From NCBI GenBank assembly GCA_029287965.1, contig JARFQC010000060.1, positions 1 through 6,747 on the forward strand: a stretch of 6,747 nt of DNA, given 5' to 3'. Each line of letters opens with the position of its first letter. The first letter of the stretch is position 1. The notes beneath the pieces were generated by a model. That model did no database searches. It was not told the DNA's origin and worked only from the letters and a program-made list of their open reading frames with translations. A program made the translations under genes and the position numbers. Below, one piece after another: positions 1-6,166 of this stretch. Source of the stretch: Arenicellales bacterium. Lineage in GTDB: Bacteria > Pseudomonadota > Gammaproteobacteria > BMS3Bbin11.

Positions 1-1
1 C

Positions 2-145
2 ATGGAGCCGGACTTCTGGATACCGCCGCTGGTCGGCCCCTGGGCGATCAAGATGAAGCTGGAATCGTCGGCGATGACCATGGCGCGGCGGGTCGAGGAA
101 ATGGCCCGTACCGGCAGGAAACTAACTGAGTTCAATATCAAGTAG
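2..145 (+). CDS. C-terminal end of a probable SRPBCC / polyketide cyclase-like protein (partial)
   Basis: An open frame enters from the left edge and ends at a TAG at 143-145, giving 47 visible residues; the start lies outside the window. The visible part contains the motif PDFWIPPLVGPW followed by a charged amphipathic helix (RRVEEMARTG). From memory, a PDFWIPP-like stretch just before a long C-terminal helix is typical of SRPBCC-fold proteins annotated as polyketide cyclase/dehydrase or lipid-transport proteins, in which that helix closes the hydrophobic cavity. This is recognition of a short tail only, so the ligand and role cannot be given. It is the only plus-strand gene seen and is convergent with the outer-membrane protein gene to its right; the palindromic repeat at 170-249 lies between the two 3' ends. 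Confidence 0.55.
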   Translation: MEPDFWIPPLVGPWAIKMKLESSAMTMARRVEEMARTGRKLTEFNIK

Positions 146-169
146 CTGCGCAGTGGCATCTGCTTGTTC

Positions 170-249
170 GTCATTCCGGACGTCGCGTAACTATATCCCG
201 AATCCAGACTGATCCATGCAACATGGATTCCGGCTTTCGCCGGAATGAC
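170..249. repeat. 80-bp nested palindromic intergenic repeat (REP-like)
   Basis: Perfect 10-bp terminal inverted repeats, GTCATTCCGG at 170-179 and CCGGAATGAC at 240-249, bound the element. Inside are a hairpin with an 8-bp stem (227-234 with 239-246), whose loop reads GAAA (a GNRA tetraloop) on the minus strand, a 7-bp stem with a 3-nt loop (212-218 with 222-228), and an alternative 7-bp pairing (200-206 with 224-230). Repeats with GTCATTCC...GGAATGAC ends and a GCGAAAGC-type hairpin are widespread between genes in proteobacteria. It lies between two convergent genes, where such elements may stabilise mRNA 3' ends or limit read-through. There is no T-run, so it is not a standard intrinsic terminator. 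Confidence 0.8.
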
Positions 250-293
250 ACAGTAAGGGCTTTCGCTGCAATGCCGATAAGACCAGTAATTCG

Positions 294-833
294 TTAGAAC
301 GTATAAAGCAGGCTCAGCGAAGTCATGGACGTGTCATCGATACCTTCCAGGTCATAGTATTCATACTCGATCCGTCCGGTTACCTTCATGATCTGCAGGC
401 GCGCGCCAATGCCATAGACCGGGTCGGTACCGGACGTCTTGGTGGAGACGGAACCGATGGACAGTTCATTTTCCCAGGCAGCCAGGCCTAACTTGCCGAA
501 CAAACCGACGGGTCCGAGACTCAGGCCCACCAGGCCGAAGCCATCCCAGGCCGATTGCTTGAACTCGGTGTTGCCCTGTTCCGATTTGCCGAAGTTGACG
601 TAGGCGCCCTCGATTGCGAGGTCCAGCAGCGGGATGACGCCGAAGTTATAGCCGAGTATGAGTTTGAAACCGGTTTCGTCGCTTTCGATGGACGTGTCTG
701 TGTCCTGAATCTCGATGCTGGTGCTGCCTATGCCGCCGCCGATATAGACACCGCTCTCTGCGCCTGCAAAAGCGGCTGAGGGGAAGAAGGTGCTGCTCAA
801 GGCCAGTGCGGCCAGCGTACTGCGAAACTTCAT
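294..833 (-). CDS. Small outer-membrane beta-barrel protein (OmpA-like 8-strand barrel)
   Basis: This 179-aa protein has a signal peptide: MKFR, a hydrophobic stretch, then a likely Sec cleavage site at AFA (residues 21-23) or two residues later. No lipobox cysteine is present. The mature part alternates aromatic/hydrophobic and small residues in strands joined by polar loops (for example VYIGGGIGS, FKLILGYNFG, DLAIEGAYVNFG, GRIEYEYYDL) and ends in LSLLYTF, the terminal phenylalanine recognised by the BAM assembly machinery. Length and pattern fit the OMP_b-brl/OmpA-like transmembrane family with eight strands. There is no periplasmic OmpA peptidoglycan-binding domain. The start is supported by GGAG at 842-845 (minus strand), 8 nt from the ATG. 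It follows the mechanosensitive channel gene by 70 bp on the same strand and has a TATAAT box in that gap, so it can probably be transcribed alone. Its specific function is unknown. Confidence 0.87.
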   Translation of the reverse strand: MKFRSTLAALALSSTFFPSAAFAGAESGVYIGGGIGSTSIEIQDTDTSIESDETGFKLILGYNFGVIPLLDLAIEGAYVNFGKSEQGNTEFKQSAWDGFGLVGLSLGPVGLFGKLGLAAWENELSIGSVSTKTSGTDPVYGIGARLQIMKVTGRIEYEYYDLEGIDDTSMTSLSLLYTF

Positions 834-868
834 GGATACTGCTCCGGATGGTTGTTTTTGTACGGCGG

Positions 869-898
869 ATTATAGGCGCAACAGATAGGGCAGATGAA
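869..898 (-). promoter_or_regulatory. Candidate sigma-70 promoter for the downstream outer-membrane protein gene
   Basis: On the minus strand a perfect -10 box TATAAT (869-874) is preceded after 18 bp by TTCATC (893-898), a weak -35 match (3 of 6). It lies in the 70-bp gap between the mscK stop and the barrel gene start, giving a leader of about 30 nt that includes the GGAG ribosome-binding site. Read directly from sequence; activity is inferred. Confidence 0.45.
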
Positions 899-903
899 GC
901 GGT

Positions 904-3900
904 TCAGTCATCTCCGCGATGAATGCGTATATCTAGCGGACGCTCTGTATCCAGGTGTATATCTCGCTGCGGGAAGGAAATCGTTATTCCCGCCGCATTG
1001 AACTTGTCATTGATCGCCTCGTTTACCTTGCTCTTGCTGATAATTCTGAAGTCCGGGTTGTCGATAAAGTAACGCAGTATCAGTACCAGTGAGTTGTCGC
1101 CGAAGGAATCGAAGATGACCGAGGTGGGCGGTTCGCTCAAGGCATGTTCGCTTTCATTCGCGGCTTCTTCCATCAGGCGTGCCGCCAGGGCCACATCGCT
1201 GCCGTAGGCGACGCCGACCGGAATCATTACGCGTGTGACGGTGTCCGATAGCGACCAGTTGAGCAGCCGGTTGGTGATGAACTCCTTGTTCGGCACCAGC
1301 AGTTCCTTGCGATCGAAATCCCGGATCGTGGTTGCCCTTATGCGTATCTTGGTCACGATGCCATTGACTTCGCCGACGGTCACCATGTCGCCGACGCGTA
1401 TCGGCCGTTCGAACAGGATGATCAGGCCGCTGATGAAGTTGGCCACGATTTCCTGCAGCCCGAATCCGATGCCGACGCCCAGCGCGGCGAAGACCCATTG
1501 TATTTCAGACCAGGAGCCACCCAGGGTGCTGAACACCACGACAACGCCGATAGCGATTACGGTGTAGCTTGCCAGCGACTTGATGGCATAGATGCTGCCG
1601 GGTGAGATCGTTGCGCTCTGGCGCAGGAGTATCTCGATAAATGCCGGAAGACGCTTGACCAGTAATACCAGTACGACAAGGCTGATAATGGCGAGACCGA
1701 GATTCGCCAGCGTGATCGGCCGGTACTCGATCACGCCTTCGACGTCCACCTTGTGCTGCCACAGTGTGATGTCTTCGAAGATGCGGAAGGCCGGCAGGAT
1801 GTCCGACCACGAAGCCCACAGCACTACCGTGGCGAGGATGACCAGCGACGTATTGAGCAGCTTGCGTATGTCGTCACTCAGTGCATCGATATCTATCTTG
1901 GGTTCCTCGAATTCCGGCACGTCTTCTGTCGGGGCGGCGACCTCGTTGCGCGCTGCGAGCCTGGCTTCCCGTTCCGCGCGGGCCTGCTGCAAGGCCAGGC
2001 GCCTGCGGGCAATCAGCAGCCAGCGTTCGACAAACTGGTGCAGGATGACCAGTTCGAGGATCAGCCACAGGGTCTGGATGAGGTTTTCCAGCAGCGTGCC
2101 CGCCGAGTATAGATAGCCAAGCAACGCAAGTATGGCAGAAGCGATAGGTATGATAATGGCGATGATCAGGCGCAGGTACTGCATGCCTATCTTGGCGGGC
2201 TTTTTCTGGCGCACGGAAATTTCGCGCATGGCACCACGGGTAGGGTTCAACACCCGGTATAGAAAGCCCGCCAGTGCCAGTGAGGCGAAAACGAAGGCCA
2301 GCCTGCCGAGCCCTTCATCGTGACCGGGCATGTTGCTGTTGATGACGACCAGGGCGATAAATCCTGCCGGCAGGAAGGTGTAGATGAATATGTCGATGTC
2401 GCGGCGCAGCAGTGCCAGGCTGGCAGCGGGCCATCTGAAATGCCGCTCGGCCACACCGCCTTTCATGCACAGGACGCGGTAAGCGCGGAGCATGAACAGG
2501 CCCTGTGCGGTCAACAGCAGGGCGCTGCCGACATTCTTAGTGAATGACGAGGAATATCCGGCGTCTGCAAGTTGCCAGCCTATGCCGGCCAGCAGCAGTG
2601 GCCAGGACAGTGCAAGCACAGGCGTCAGTACCAGGCCCCATGCGGTATAGGCAATCCTGTCATTAATGACATTGCCGACGTGGGAGCCGGTGGCAAGCAG
2701 TTGTTTGCGCAGGGCGCGTTCTTTCCAGAGCAGGAGGCCAAACGCGGCGAGCGTCAGTATGATCCAGGGCTTGCTTGTTGCCTGGCGGTATAACGTAGCC
2801 AATATATCGTGCCAGTTCTGTACCGCGAGCAGTTGCCTGATCTGGCCAGGCAGGATGGTCAGGGTTGCCAGGCTAACCGGGTTGGTGCTGCGTATCCATA
2901 GCAGTCGTTCGGTAAGATAGGTGTCGAACTCCTGCGCAGTATCATTGAGCGCACGTTGGGCAAAATCCAGGTCACTGAGCGCACGCAGGTAGGCTTCCTC
3001 TGTGTTGCTTGCCTGGTCGAGAAATAGTTTGCGGTCGTTAGCCAGCTCGAATATTTTGCTGCGGGTCTGCGTACCCACTTCATCTCTGGCTGTTGCTGCG
3101 TATTCATCGACGTATTCATCGACGTCACGCAAGTCGGCGAGTTCGTCCTTGTGCTGGATCTGGGCAAGACTGATCTCGGCGATCTGCTTCTCGATCATGT
3201 CAGCTTTAGCCCGGTAGCTGCGTGTATCAGGAAGAGAGCGCCGTTGCTCCTGCAGTACCTGGCCGAGGATCTGGCTCAGGCCGGCAACGTCCAGTTTCTT
3301 CTTCGCACTGGTAAAGTCATTGTTGATGCGCACGATTTCAGCGTTAATGCTTGATCGTTCCTGCTCCAGTGCTTCGAGTTTACCGGTCAGTGTGCTGATC
3401 AGTGAACTCAGTTCGGCATTACTGGCGGCGATTTGTACGACCAGCGGATGGCTGCCTGCTGCAAGGGCCTGGGCGGTCGCGGCCTTGTCCTCGGCAAGCA
3501 GCGCCTGCTCGAGACGCTTCTCGTTGAGCAGCTTTTCCAGGATTTCCGTTCTGGCCGTGACGAAGCGTACGCTGTGTTCCGCCTTCTCGAGCTCTGCCTC
3601 GAGCAGGTCCAGGCGGGCCGGTTGACTGAGCAGTTCCTCGTCCAGCATGCGTATCTGCGCAGTGAGAGCTCGCGCACTACTTTCCCGTACCCACGATGAG
3701 GCCTGAACCAGCGGATCACTGTGGTCTTCGCTGGATGTCGGTTTCAACTTATCTGCCAGTCCGCTCGCCTGTTTCCTCGCTTCCACCAGTTCATCGCGAA
3801 TAACCTGTGGCCGGTTGGACTGGTACTTGATGGCTTCGCGGGCTTTCTGGAGATTGGCAGACACGGCCGCAAGGTCGGCTTTCTCCTTGAGCAGGCTTTG

Positions 3901-4317
3901 TTCGAGGATATCGATTGATGTCTCGGGTGAAACCTCGATTGATTCCTCCGGGTTGGTCTTCTTCGCTTCAACAGTGCGCTGCTCTAGAGACCGGGTCATT
4001 GCAGGCGCATTCTGACGGGCCAGCCTGAAGTCTTCAGCAGCCTTTAAGCGTGCAGTTTCGGATTCGAGGTTGCTGATCGTCTTGCGATAAAGATTGACCA
4101 GCCGGTCCATGGTTTCCTGTGCCAGGTTCGTATCCGATTCGACCTGCTGGATCTTGTTTTCGAGCGTCTTCTTGTTGAGGTCGGATATCGGCTCAATGGT
4201 TGTCGATTCTGGTGCGGTAGTCTGGGCAGACGCAGGGGCAGGCAACGTCCAGGCCATGAAAAAAACCAGCAAGATGCCCGGCAAGAACCTGGTGGCTGGA
4301 TTTGTACTCACGTTCAT
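904..4317 (-). CDS. mscK: MscK/KefA-type large mechanosensitive channel
   Basis: This 1137-aa inner-membrane channel should open under membrane tension to release ions and solutes after hypo-osmotic shock. The size matches E. coli MscK and YjeP/MscM (about 1100 aa). A signal peptide ends near APASA (about residue 31). Residues about 40-470 are a charged, coiled-coil-rich periplasmic domain of the MscS_porin type. About ten hydrophobic segments follow between 515 and 935 (MscS_TM region), then the conserved MscS pore: TM3 with AALGVGIGFGLQEIVANF (about 944-961), then FERPIRVGD and the beta domain with TKIRIRATTIRDFDRKE and VPNKEFITNRLLNWS. That last stretch is closer to MscK than to short MscS. 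A charged loop at about 770-815 is probably cytoplasmic. The start is supported by AGGG six nt upstream of the ATG. The tRNA-Gly gene lies 43 nt upstream and a small barrel gene 70 bp downstream. Potassium dependence, known for E. coli MscK, cannot be judged here. Confidence 0.96.
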   Translation of the reverse strand: MNVSTNPATRFLPGILLVFFMAWTLPAPASAQTTAPESTTIEPISDLNKKTLENKIQQVESDTNLAQETMDRLVNLYRKTISNLESETARLKAAEDFRLARQNAPAMTRSLEQRTVEAKKTNPEESIEVSPETSIDILEQSLLKEKADLAAVSANLQKAREAIKYQSNRPQVIRDELVEARKQASGLADKLKPTSSEDHSDPLVQASSWVRESSARALTAQIRMLDEELLSQPARLDLLEAELEKAEHSVRFVTARTEILEKLLNEKRLEQALLAEDKAATAQALAAGSHPLVVQIAASNAELSSLISTLTGKLEALEQERSSINAEIVRINNDFTSAKKKLDVAGLSQILGQVLQEQRRSLPDTRSYRAKADMIEKQIAEISLAQIQHKDELADLRDVDEYVDEYAATARDEVGTQTRSKIFELANDRKLFLDQASNTEEAYLRALSDLDFAQRALNDTAQEFDTYLTERLLWIRSTNPVSLATLTILPGQIRQLLAVQNWHDILATLYRQATSKPWIILTLAAFGLLLWKERALRKQLLATGSHVGNVINDRIAYTAWGLVLTPVLALSWPLLLAGIGWQLADAGYSSSFTKNVGSALLLTAQGLFMLRAYRVLCMKGGVAERHFRWPAASLALLRRDIDIFIYTFLPAGFIALVVINSNMPGHDEGLGRLAFVFASLALAGFLYRVLNPTRGAMREISVRQKKPAKIGMQYLRLIIAIIIPIASAILALLGYLYSAGTLLENLIQTLWLILELVILHQFVERWLLIARRRLALQQARAEREARLAARNEVAAPTEDVPEFEEPKIDIDALSDDIRKLLNTSLVILATVVLWASWSDILPAFRIFEDITLWQHKVDVEGVIEYRPITLANLGLAIISLVVLVLLVKRLPAFIEILLRQSATISPGSIYAIKSLASYTVIAIGVVVVFSTLGGSWSEIQWVFAALGVGIGFGLQEIVANFISGLIILFERPIRVGDMVTVGEVNGIVTKIRIRATTIRDFDRKELLVPNKEFITNRLLNWSLSDTVTRVMIPVGVAYGSDVALAARLMEEAANESEHALSEPPTSVIFDSFGDNSLVLILRYFIDNPDFRIISKSKVNEAINDKFNAAGITISFPQRDIHLDTERPLDIRIHRGDD
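3099..3122. repeat. Perfect 12-bp tandem duplication inside mscK
   Basis: The unit CGTATTCATCGA occurs twice without a gap (3099-3110 and 3111-3122) and is in frame, so the periplasmic coiled-coil domain carries VDEY-VDEY at about residues 399-406. Identity at DNA level suggests a recent slippage duplication. A 12-nt unit leaves the frame intact. Confidence 0.85.
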
Positions 4318-4360
4318 ACACTACCCTGTGGTTGAATTGCAGTATCTGGTTTTAGTGACA

Positions 4361-4434
4361 TGGAGCGGGTGATGGGAATCGAACCCACGTCATCAGCTTG
4401 GGAAGCTGAGGTAATGCCATTATACGACACCCGC
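4361..4434 (-). tRNA. tRNA-Gly, anticodon CCC
   Basis: The minus strand folds into a full cloverleaf of 74 nt including an encoded CCA (4361-4363). The acceptor stem is GCGGGTG (4428-4434) with CACCCGC (4365-4371), followed by discriminator U. The D arm contains ATGG. The anticodon stem TCAGC/GCTGA encloses the loop TTCCCAA, placing anticodon CCC at 4400-4402, which reads GGG. The T arm is GTGGG-TTCGATT-CCCAT. The body resembles what I recall of E. coli glyT (UCC isoacceptor) more than glyU. It sits 43 nt upstream of mscK on the same strand. I see no convincing promoter directly upstream; a TAAGAT at 4446-4451 is a possible -10 but lacks a good -35. Confidence 0.96.
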
Positions 4435-4849
4435 ATGATCTGGATATCTTAGCTGATGATGTTGGTGTAAGTCTGTTAGTGCATCTTTGCTGGATGCGCT
4501 GATATATTATTTCTCTGGGTGTCGGCATCGATCACCCGTTCGGCAGGCACAGAGCCAGGAATCCGATTAGCGTGGACAGGACCGGGTCTTGCGCCTGATT
4601 TCGACCACTGGGGCACACTCACGAAGAACGAGTCGGCTTTCACGACACGGTAGACCGCCTGGCACAAATAGCGGGTTTTAATATGCTTGGCTTGCCTAGG
4701 CTGGTATTCCTGTCAAATACCGTCAAATCCGGTATGCAGGAAGTAGGCGAGATGAATGATGGACTCGATTCGCATAAGGCGCGATGAATGCGGGAATGGG
4801 AGAGCTGCCAACTATGTGTACGCGCCTGAGGCAAAAGCAGGTATATGAG
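4435..4849. other. Intergenic stretch with no convincing protein gene
   Basis: This 415-bp region separates the tRNA from the hairpin that follows barrel 2. No frame of 60 or more codons runs on the plus strand, and the two minus-strand frames touching it lack a family resemblance or a good ribosome-binding site. It holds small inverted repeats (GGTATT at 4703-4708 with AATACC at 4716-4721) and a repeated GTCAAAT (4712-4718 and 4722-4728). A plus-strand promoter-like pair is at 4659-4687. The part at about 4520-4620 could be decayed mobile DNA, but I could not identify a source. Confidence 0.6.
4659..4687 (+). promoter_or_regulatory. Candidate plus-strand promoter of a possible small RNA
   Basis: CTGGCA (4659-4664, 4 of 6 to the -35 consensus) and TATGCT (4682-4687, 4 of 6 to the -10 consensus) are 17 bp apart. 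A transcript starting near 4694 would end at the T-run of the hairpin at 4850-4880, about 185 nt long, with no long open frame. Matches of this quality occur by chance, so this is only a candidate. Confidence 0.22.
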
Positions 4850-4880
4850 GACAGGGAGAGCAATGCTCTCCCTGTCTTTT
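4694..4880 (+). ncRNA. Hypothetical small RNA ending at an intrinsic terminator
   Basis: Inferred from three observations: a promoter-like pair at 4659-4687, no plus-strand open frame of 60 or more codons, and a strong plus-strand intrinsic terminator (12-bp stem, TTTT) at 4850-4880. The 3' end would stop just short of the stop codon of the convergent barrel gene at 4890. No known RNA family is recognised. The alternative is that the hairpin simply ends the barrel gene mRNA and there is no small RNA. Confidence 0.18.
4850..4880 (+). terminator. Strong intrinsic terminator / 3' hairpin, T-run on the plus strand
   Basis: A perfect 12-bp stem (4850-4861 with 4865-4876) closes on a 3-nt loop AAT and is followed by TTTT (4877-4880) on the plus strand. 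On the minus strand the hairpin begins 14 nt after the stop of barrel 2, the usual place for that gene's terminator. There, however, the stem is followed by CTCATATACC rather than a T-run. It may work in both directions; as written, plus-strand termination has the better signal. Confidence 0.8.
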
Positions 4881-4889
4881 GATAGCAGT

Positions 4890-5543
4890 TTAGAAAAACA
4901 CCCTTGCTCCCAGCAGAACGTTATTGGTCCGGTAGGCAATGCTATTGTCAACTGCGCCGGTAACATTCGATGTCGTCGCATCAACATCTTCAGTTCGGAA
5001 ATAGCGATACTCAGCAAACAGGTTCCAGGTGTCTGAAAGCTTTACATCGCTACCCAGCATGAACTGGTAAGCGAACTGTGTACCACTATCATCGAGCACA
5101 TCGGGGATGGGTGTCACACCGAAATTTTCAAATTTGACTTTAGCCATGCCTATGCCTGCACCAATGTACGGCGTGAATGCGGAGTTAGTGCTGATGTCGT
5201 AGTAACCGTTCACCATAAATGCACTGCTATTGGCTTCGCCGCTGCTGCCGGGTAACGTGCTGCTGCCATTGAGAGAATGTGATTTAACATCATTCATGCG
5301 CGCGGTGTACTCGAGTTCGCCGCGGATTGCACCATATGTACGCCCCAGCGTGATGCCGAATCCTGCTCCAGAATCATATTCAGTATCAATGGTACCTGGT
5401 GCGACCTGGAAGTCGGCATCTTTGAGGTCTGTCCATATGCCGTGAAAGCCAACGTAGGTTCTGTCTTCTGCACTAGATACAGCCGGTAATCCAAGCATCA
5501 TTACTGTCACCAGTCCTGCGACTTGTGATTTGCTTCGTTTCAT
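4890..5543 (-). CDS. Outer-membrane beta-barrel protein (OMP_b-brl-like porin family)
   Basis: This 217-aa protein has a signal peptide (MKRSKS, hydrophobic core, cleavage after VSSA at residue 25), giving a mature chain of about 192 aa. The mature part starts with a strand, TYVGFHGIW, and has the typical pairs IRGELEYTARM, FMVNGYYDI, TPYIGAGIGMAKV, FAYQFMLGSDVKL and NLFAEYRYFRTED. It ends in LLGARVFF with a terminal Phe. The TPYIGAGIG...AYQ...GS...FAEYRYF succession is a hallmark of the eight-stranded OMP_b-brl/OmpA-like family found in many Gram-negatives. No peptidoglycan-binding domain follows. The start is firm: AGGAG (5551-5555 on the minus strand) lies 7 nt from the ATG. It is a single gene with its own upstream region of about 300 bp and a hairpin just after the stop. 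It is not a close copy of the barrel at 294-833. Substrate or partner is unknown. Confidence 0.88.
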   Translation of the reverse strand: MKRSKSQVAGLVTVMMLGLPAVSSAEDRTYVGFHGIWTDLKDADFQVAPGTIDTEYDSGAGFGITLGRTYGAIRGELEYTARMNDVKSHSLNGSSTLPGSSGEANSSAFMVNGYYDISTNSAFTPYIGAGIGMAKVKFENFGVTPIPDVLDDSGTQFAYQFMLGSDVKLSDTWNLFAEYRYFRTEDVDATTSNVTGAVDNSIAYRTNNVLLGARVFF

Positions 5544-5845
5544 TAGGTGTCTCCTGTCTAAAAATCATTTGTGTGACACGCATGCTAGAGAGAACCCTGT
5601 ATTTACGCTGTGACATACATGTAAACAAAAAGTGAAGACATTAATTTTCTGATGCCGGATGCACCACACAAGAGAGGAATAAGCGCTACACACATATACA
5701 TCACGACCTGGGCAGGCCCAGAGAGGTGGCGCTAACCAGGGTTACGTGTACAGAAAACTTTGATGCAAGTTACGTAATCGGATGGTGGGGGATACAGGGC
5801 GGCTCTGCTTGAGGTCGCCGGGTAACAGCGGAAGTAATACTTGCC
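5544..5845. other. Intergenic region upstream of barrel 2; direct repeats, no gene
   Basis: These 302 bp hold no supported gene. Near barrel 2 are two 13-bp direct repeats (5572-5584, 5609-5621) and an inverted pair TTTAC (5602-5606) / GTAAA (5621-5625). Farther up are a tight palindrome (5708-5713 with 5716-5721, 2-nt loop) and TTACGTAA (5770-5777). A promoter for barrel 2 should lie here; TTGTTT-17 bp-TAAATA on the minus strand is possible but weak. No clear terminator is seen for the small gene that ends at 5846. Confidence 0.6.
5572..5621. repeat. Pair of 13-bp direct repeats TGTGACAYRCATG upstream of barrel 2
   Basis: TGTGACACGCATG (5572-5584) and TGTGACATACATG (5609-5621) match at 11 of 13 positions and start 37 bp apart. 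They lie 29 and 66 bp upstream of the barrel start codon, in the expected promoter zone, so they may be regulator sites. TGTGA is also a CRP half-site, but neither copy has the matching TCACA at the right spacing. Confidence 0.5.
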
Positions 5846-6157
5846 TTACATGTCGGCAAATACACCCAGTGAGTTGTTCGAAACAAGAATGCCGATATAG
5901 GGCGCATATGTGAGCACCTGTCCCTGCAGCGGACCAATGTCAGTGAATTCATCAGCCAACTGCACTACGAGTGATGAATTATCAGGGTCAAGTTTTAATG
6001 CCTCTAAGACATCTATGACAGGCTCAATTTCGACTGCCGTGACAAATTGTCTTAACAAGCTGATTGATTCTTCGATTCTTTCAATGTTTACACCTTGCGG
6101 GATATCCATGGTTGCGTGCTTCCAGGAGCTAGAGTCGGACTGCAACTGTACACTCAT
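5846..6157 (-). CDS. Small hypothetical acidic protein
   Basis: A 103-aa frame, not recognised as any named family. It has no signal peptide or clear membrane segment, though residues about 82-99 (LTYAPYIGILVSNNSLGVF) are hydrophobic. The middle is an amphipathic, acidic helical stretch (IERIEESISLLRQF, then EPVIDVLEALKLD) and reads like real protein; the opposite-strand frame is Ser/Cys-rich and looks like a shadow. The start is uncertain. The first ATG (6155-6157) has only AGGA 14 nt away and lies in the loop of an 8-bp inverted repeat. Met17 (6107-6109) has GGAAG 9 nt upstream and would give 87 aa. It lies 92 bp downstream of the isoaspartyl peptidase gene on the same strand and could be co-transcribed with it. 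The function is unknown; a regulatory or structural role cannot be told apart from sequence. Confidence 0.55.
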   Translation of the reverse strand: MSVQLQSDSSSWKHATMDIPQGVNIERIEESISLLRQFVTAVEIEPVIDVLEALKLDPDNSSLVVQLADEFTDIGPLQGQVLTYAPYIGILVSNNSLGVFADM

Positions 6158-6166
6158 TTACAGTTG
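6143..6166. promoter_or_regulatory. Inverted repeat enclosing the first start codon of the small protein gene
   Basis: CAACTGTA (6143-6150) and TACAGTTG (6159-6166) are a perfect 8-bp inverted repeat with an 8-nt spacer that contains the ATG at 6155-6157. In RNA this would put the start codon in a hairpin loop; in DNA it could be an operator. It may equally mean that the real start is Met17 and the repeat lies in the leader. Confidence 0.4.

Noticed and set aside
1235..4015. Many plus-strand and alternative minus-strand frames within mscK
   Set aside because: All lie inside the long, strongly family-matching mscK frame and have shadow-like composition.
4361..4390. tRNA 3' end as an integration (att) site
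   Set aside because: No second copy of the tRNA 3' sequence is seen in the window, and there is no integrase gene.
4476..4667. Minus-strand frame of 63 codons upstream of the tRNA
   Set aside because: No recognisable family, no good ribosome-binding site, and a short frame of this size is expected by chance.
4640..5017. Minus-strand frame of 125 codons
   Set aside because: It overlaps the 3' part of the well-supported barrel gene in another frame, spans the terminator hairpin, and its composition is not protein-like.
5609..5626. CRP site upstream of barrel 2
   Set aside because: Only the TGTGA half is present; the partner half at 6-bp spacing does not match TCACA.
5708..5721. Palindrome CTGGGC-AG-GCCCAG as a terminator of the small protein gene
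   Set aside because: The loop is only 2 nt, there is no T-run, and it is more than 120 bp after the stop codon.
5770..5952. Minus-strand frame of 60 codons
   Set aside because: It overlaps the end of the small acidic protein in another frame and has arbitrary Arg/His/Pro-rich composition.
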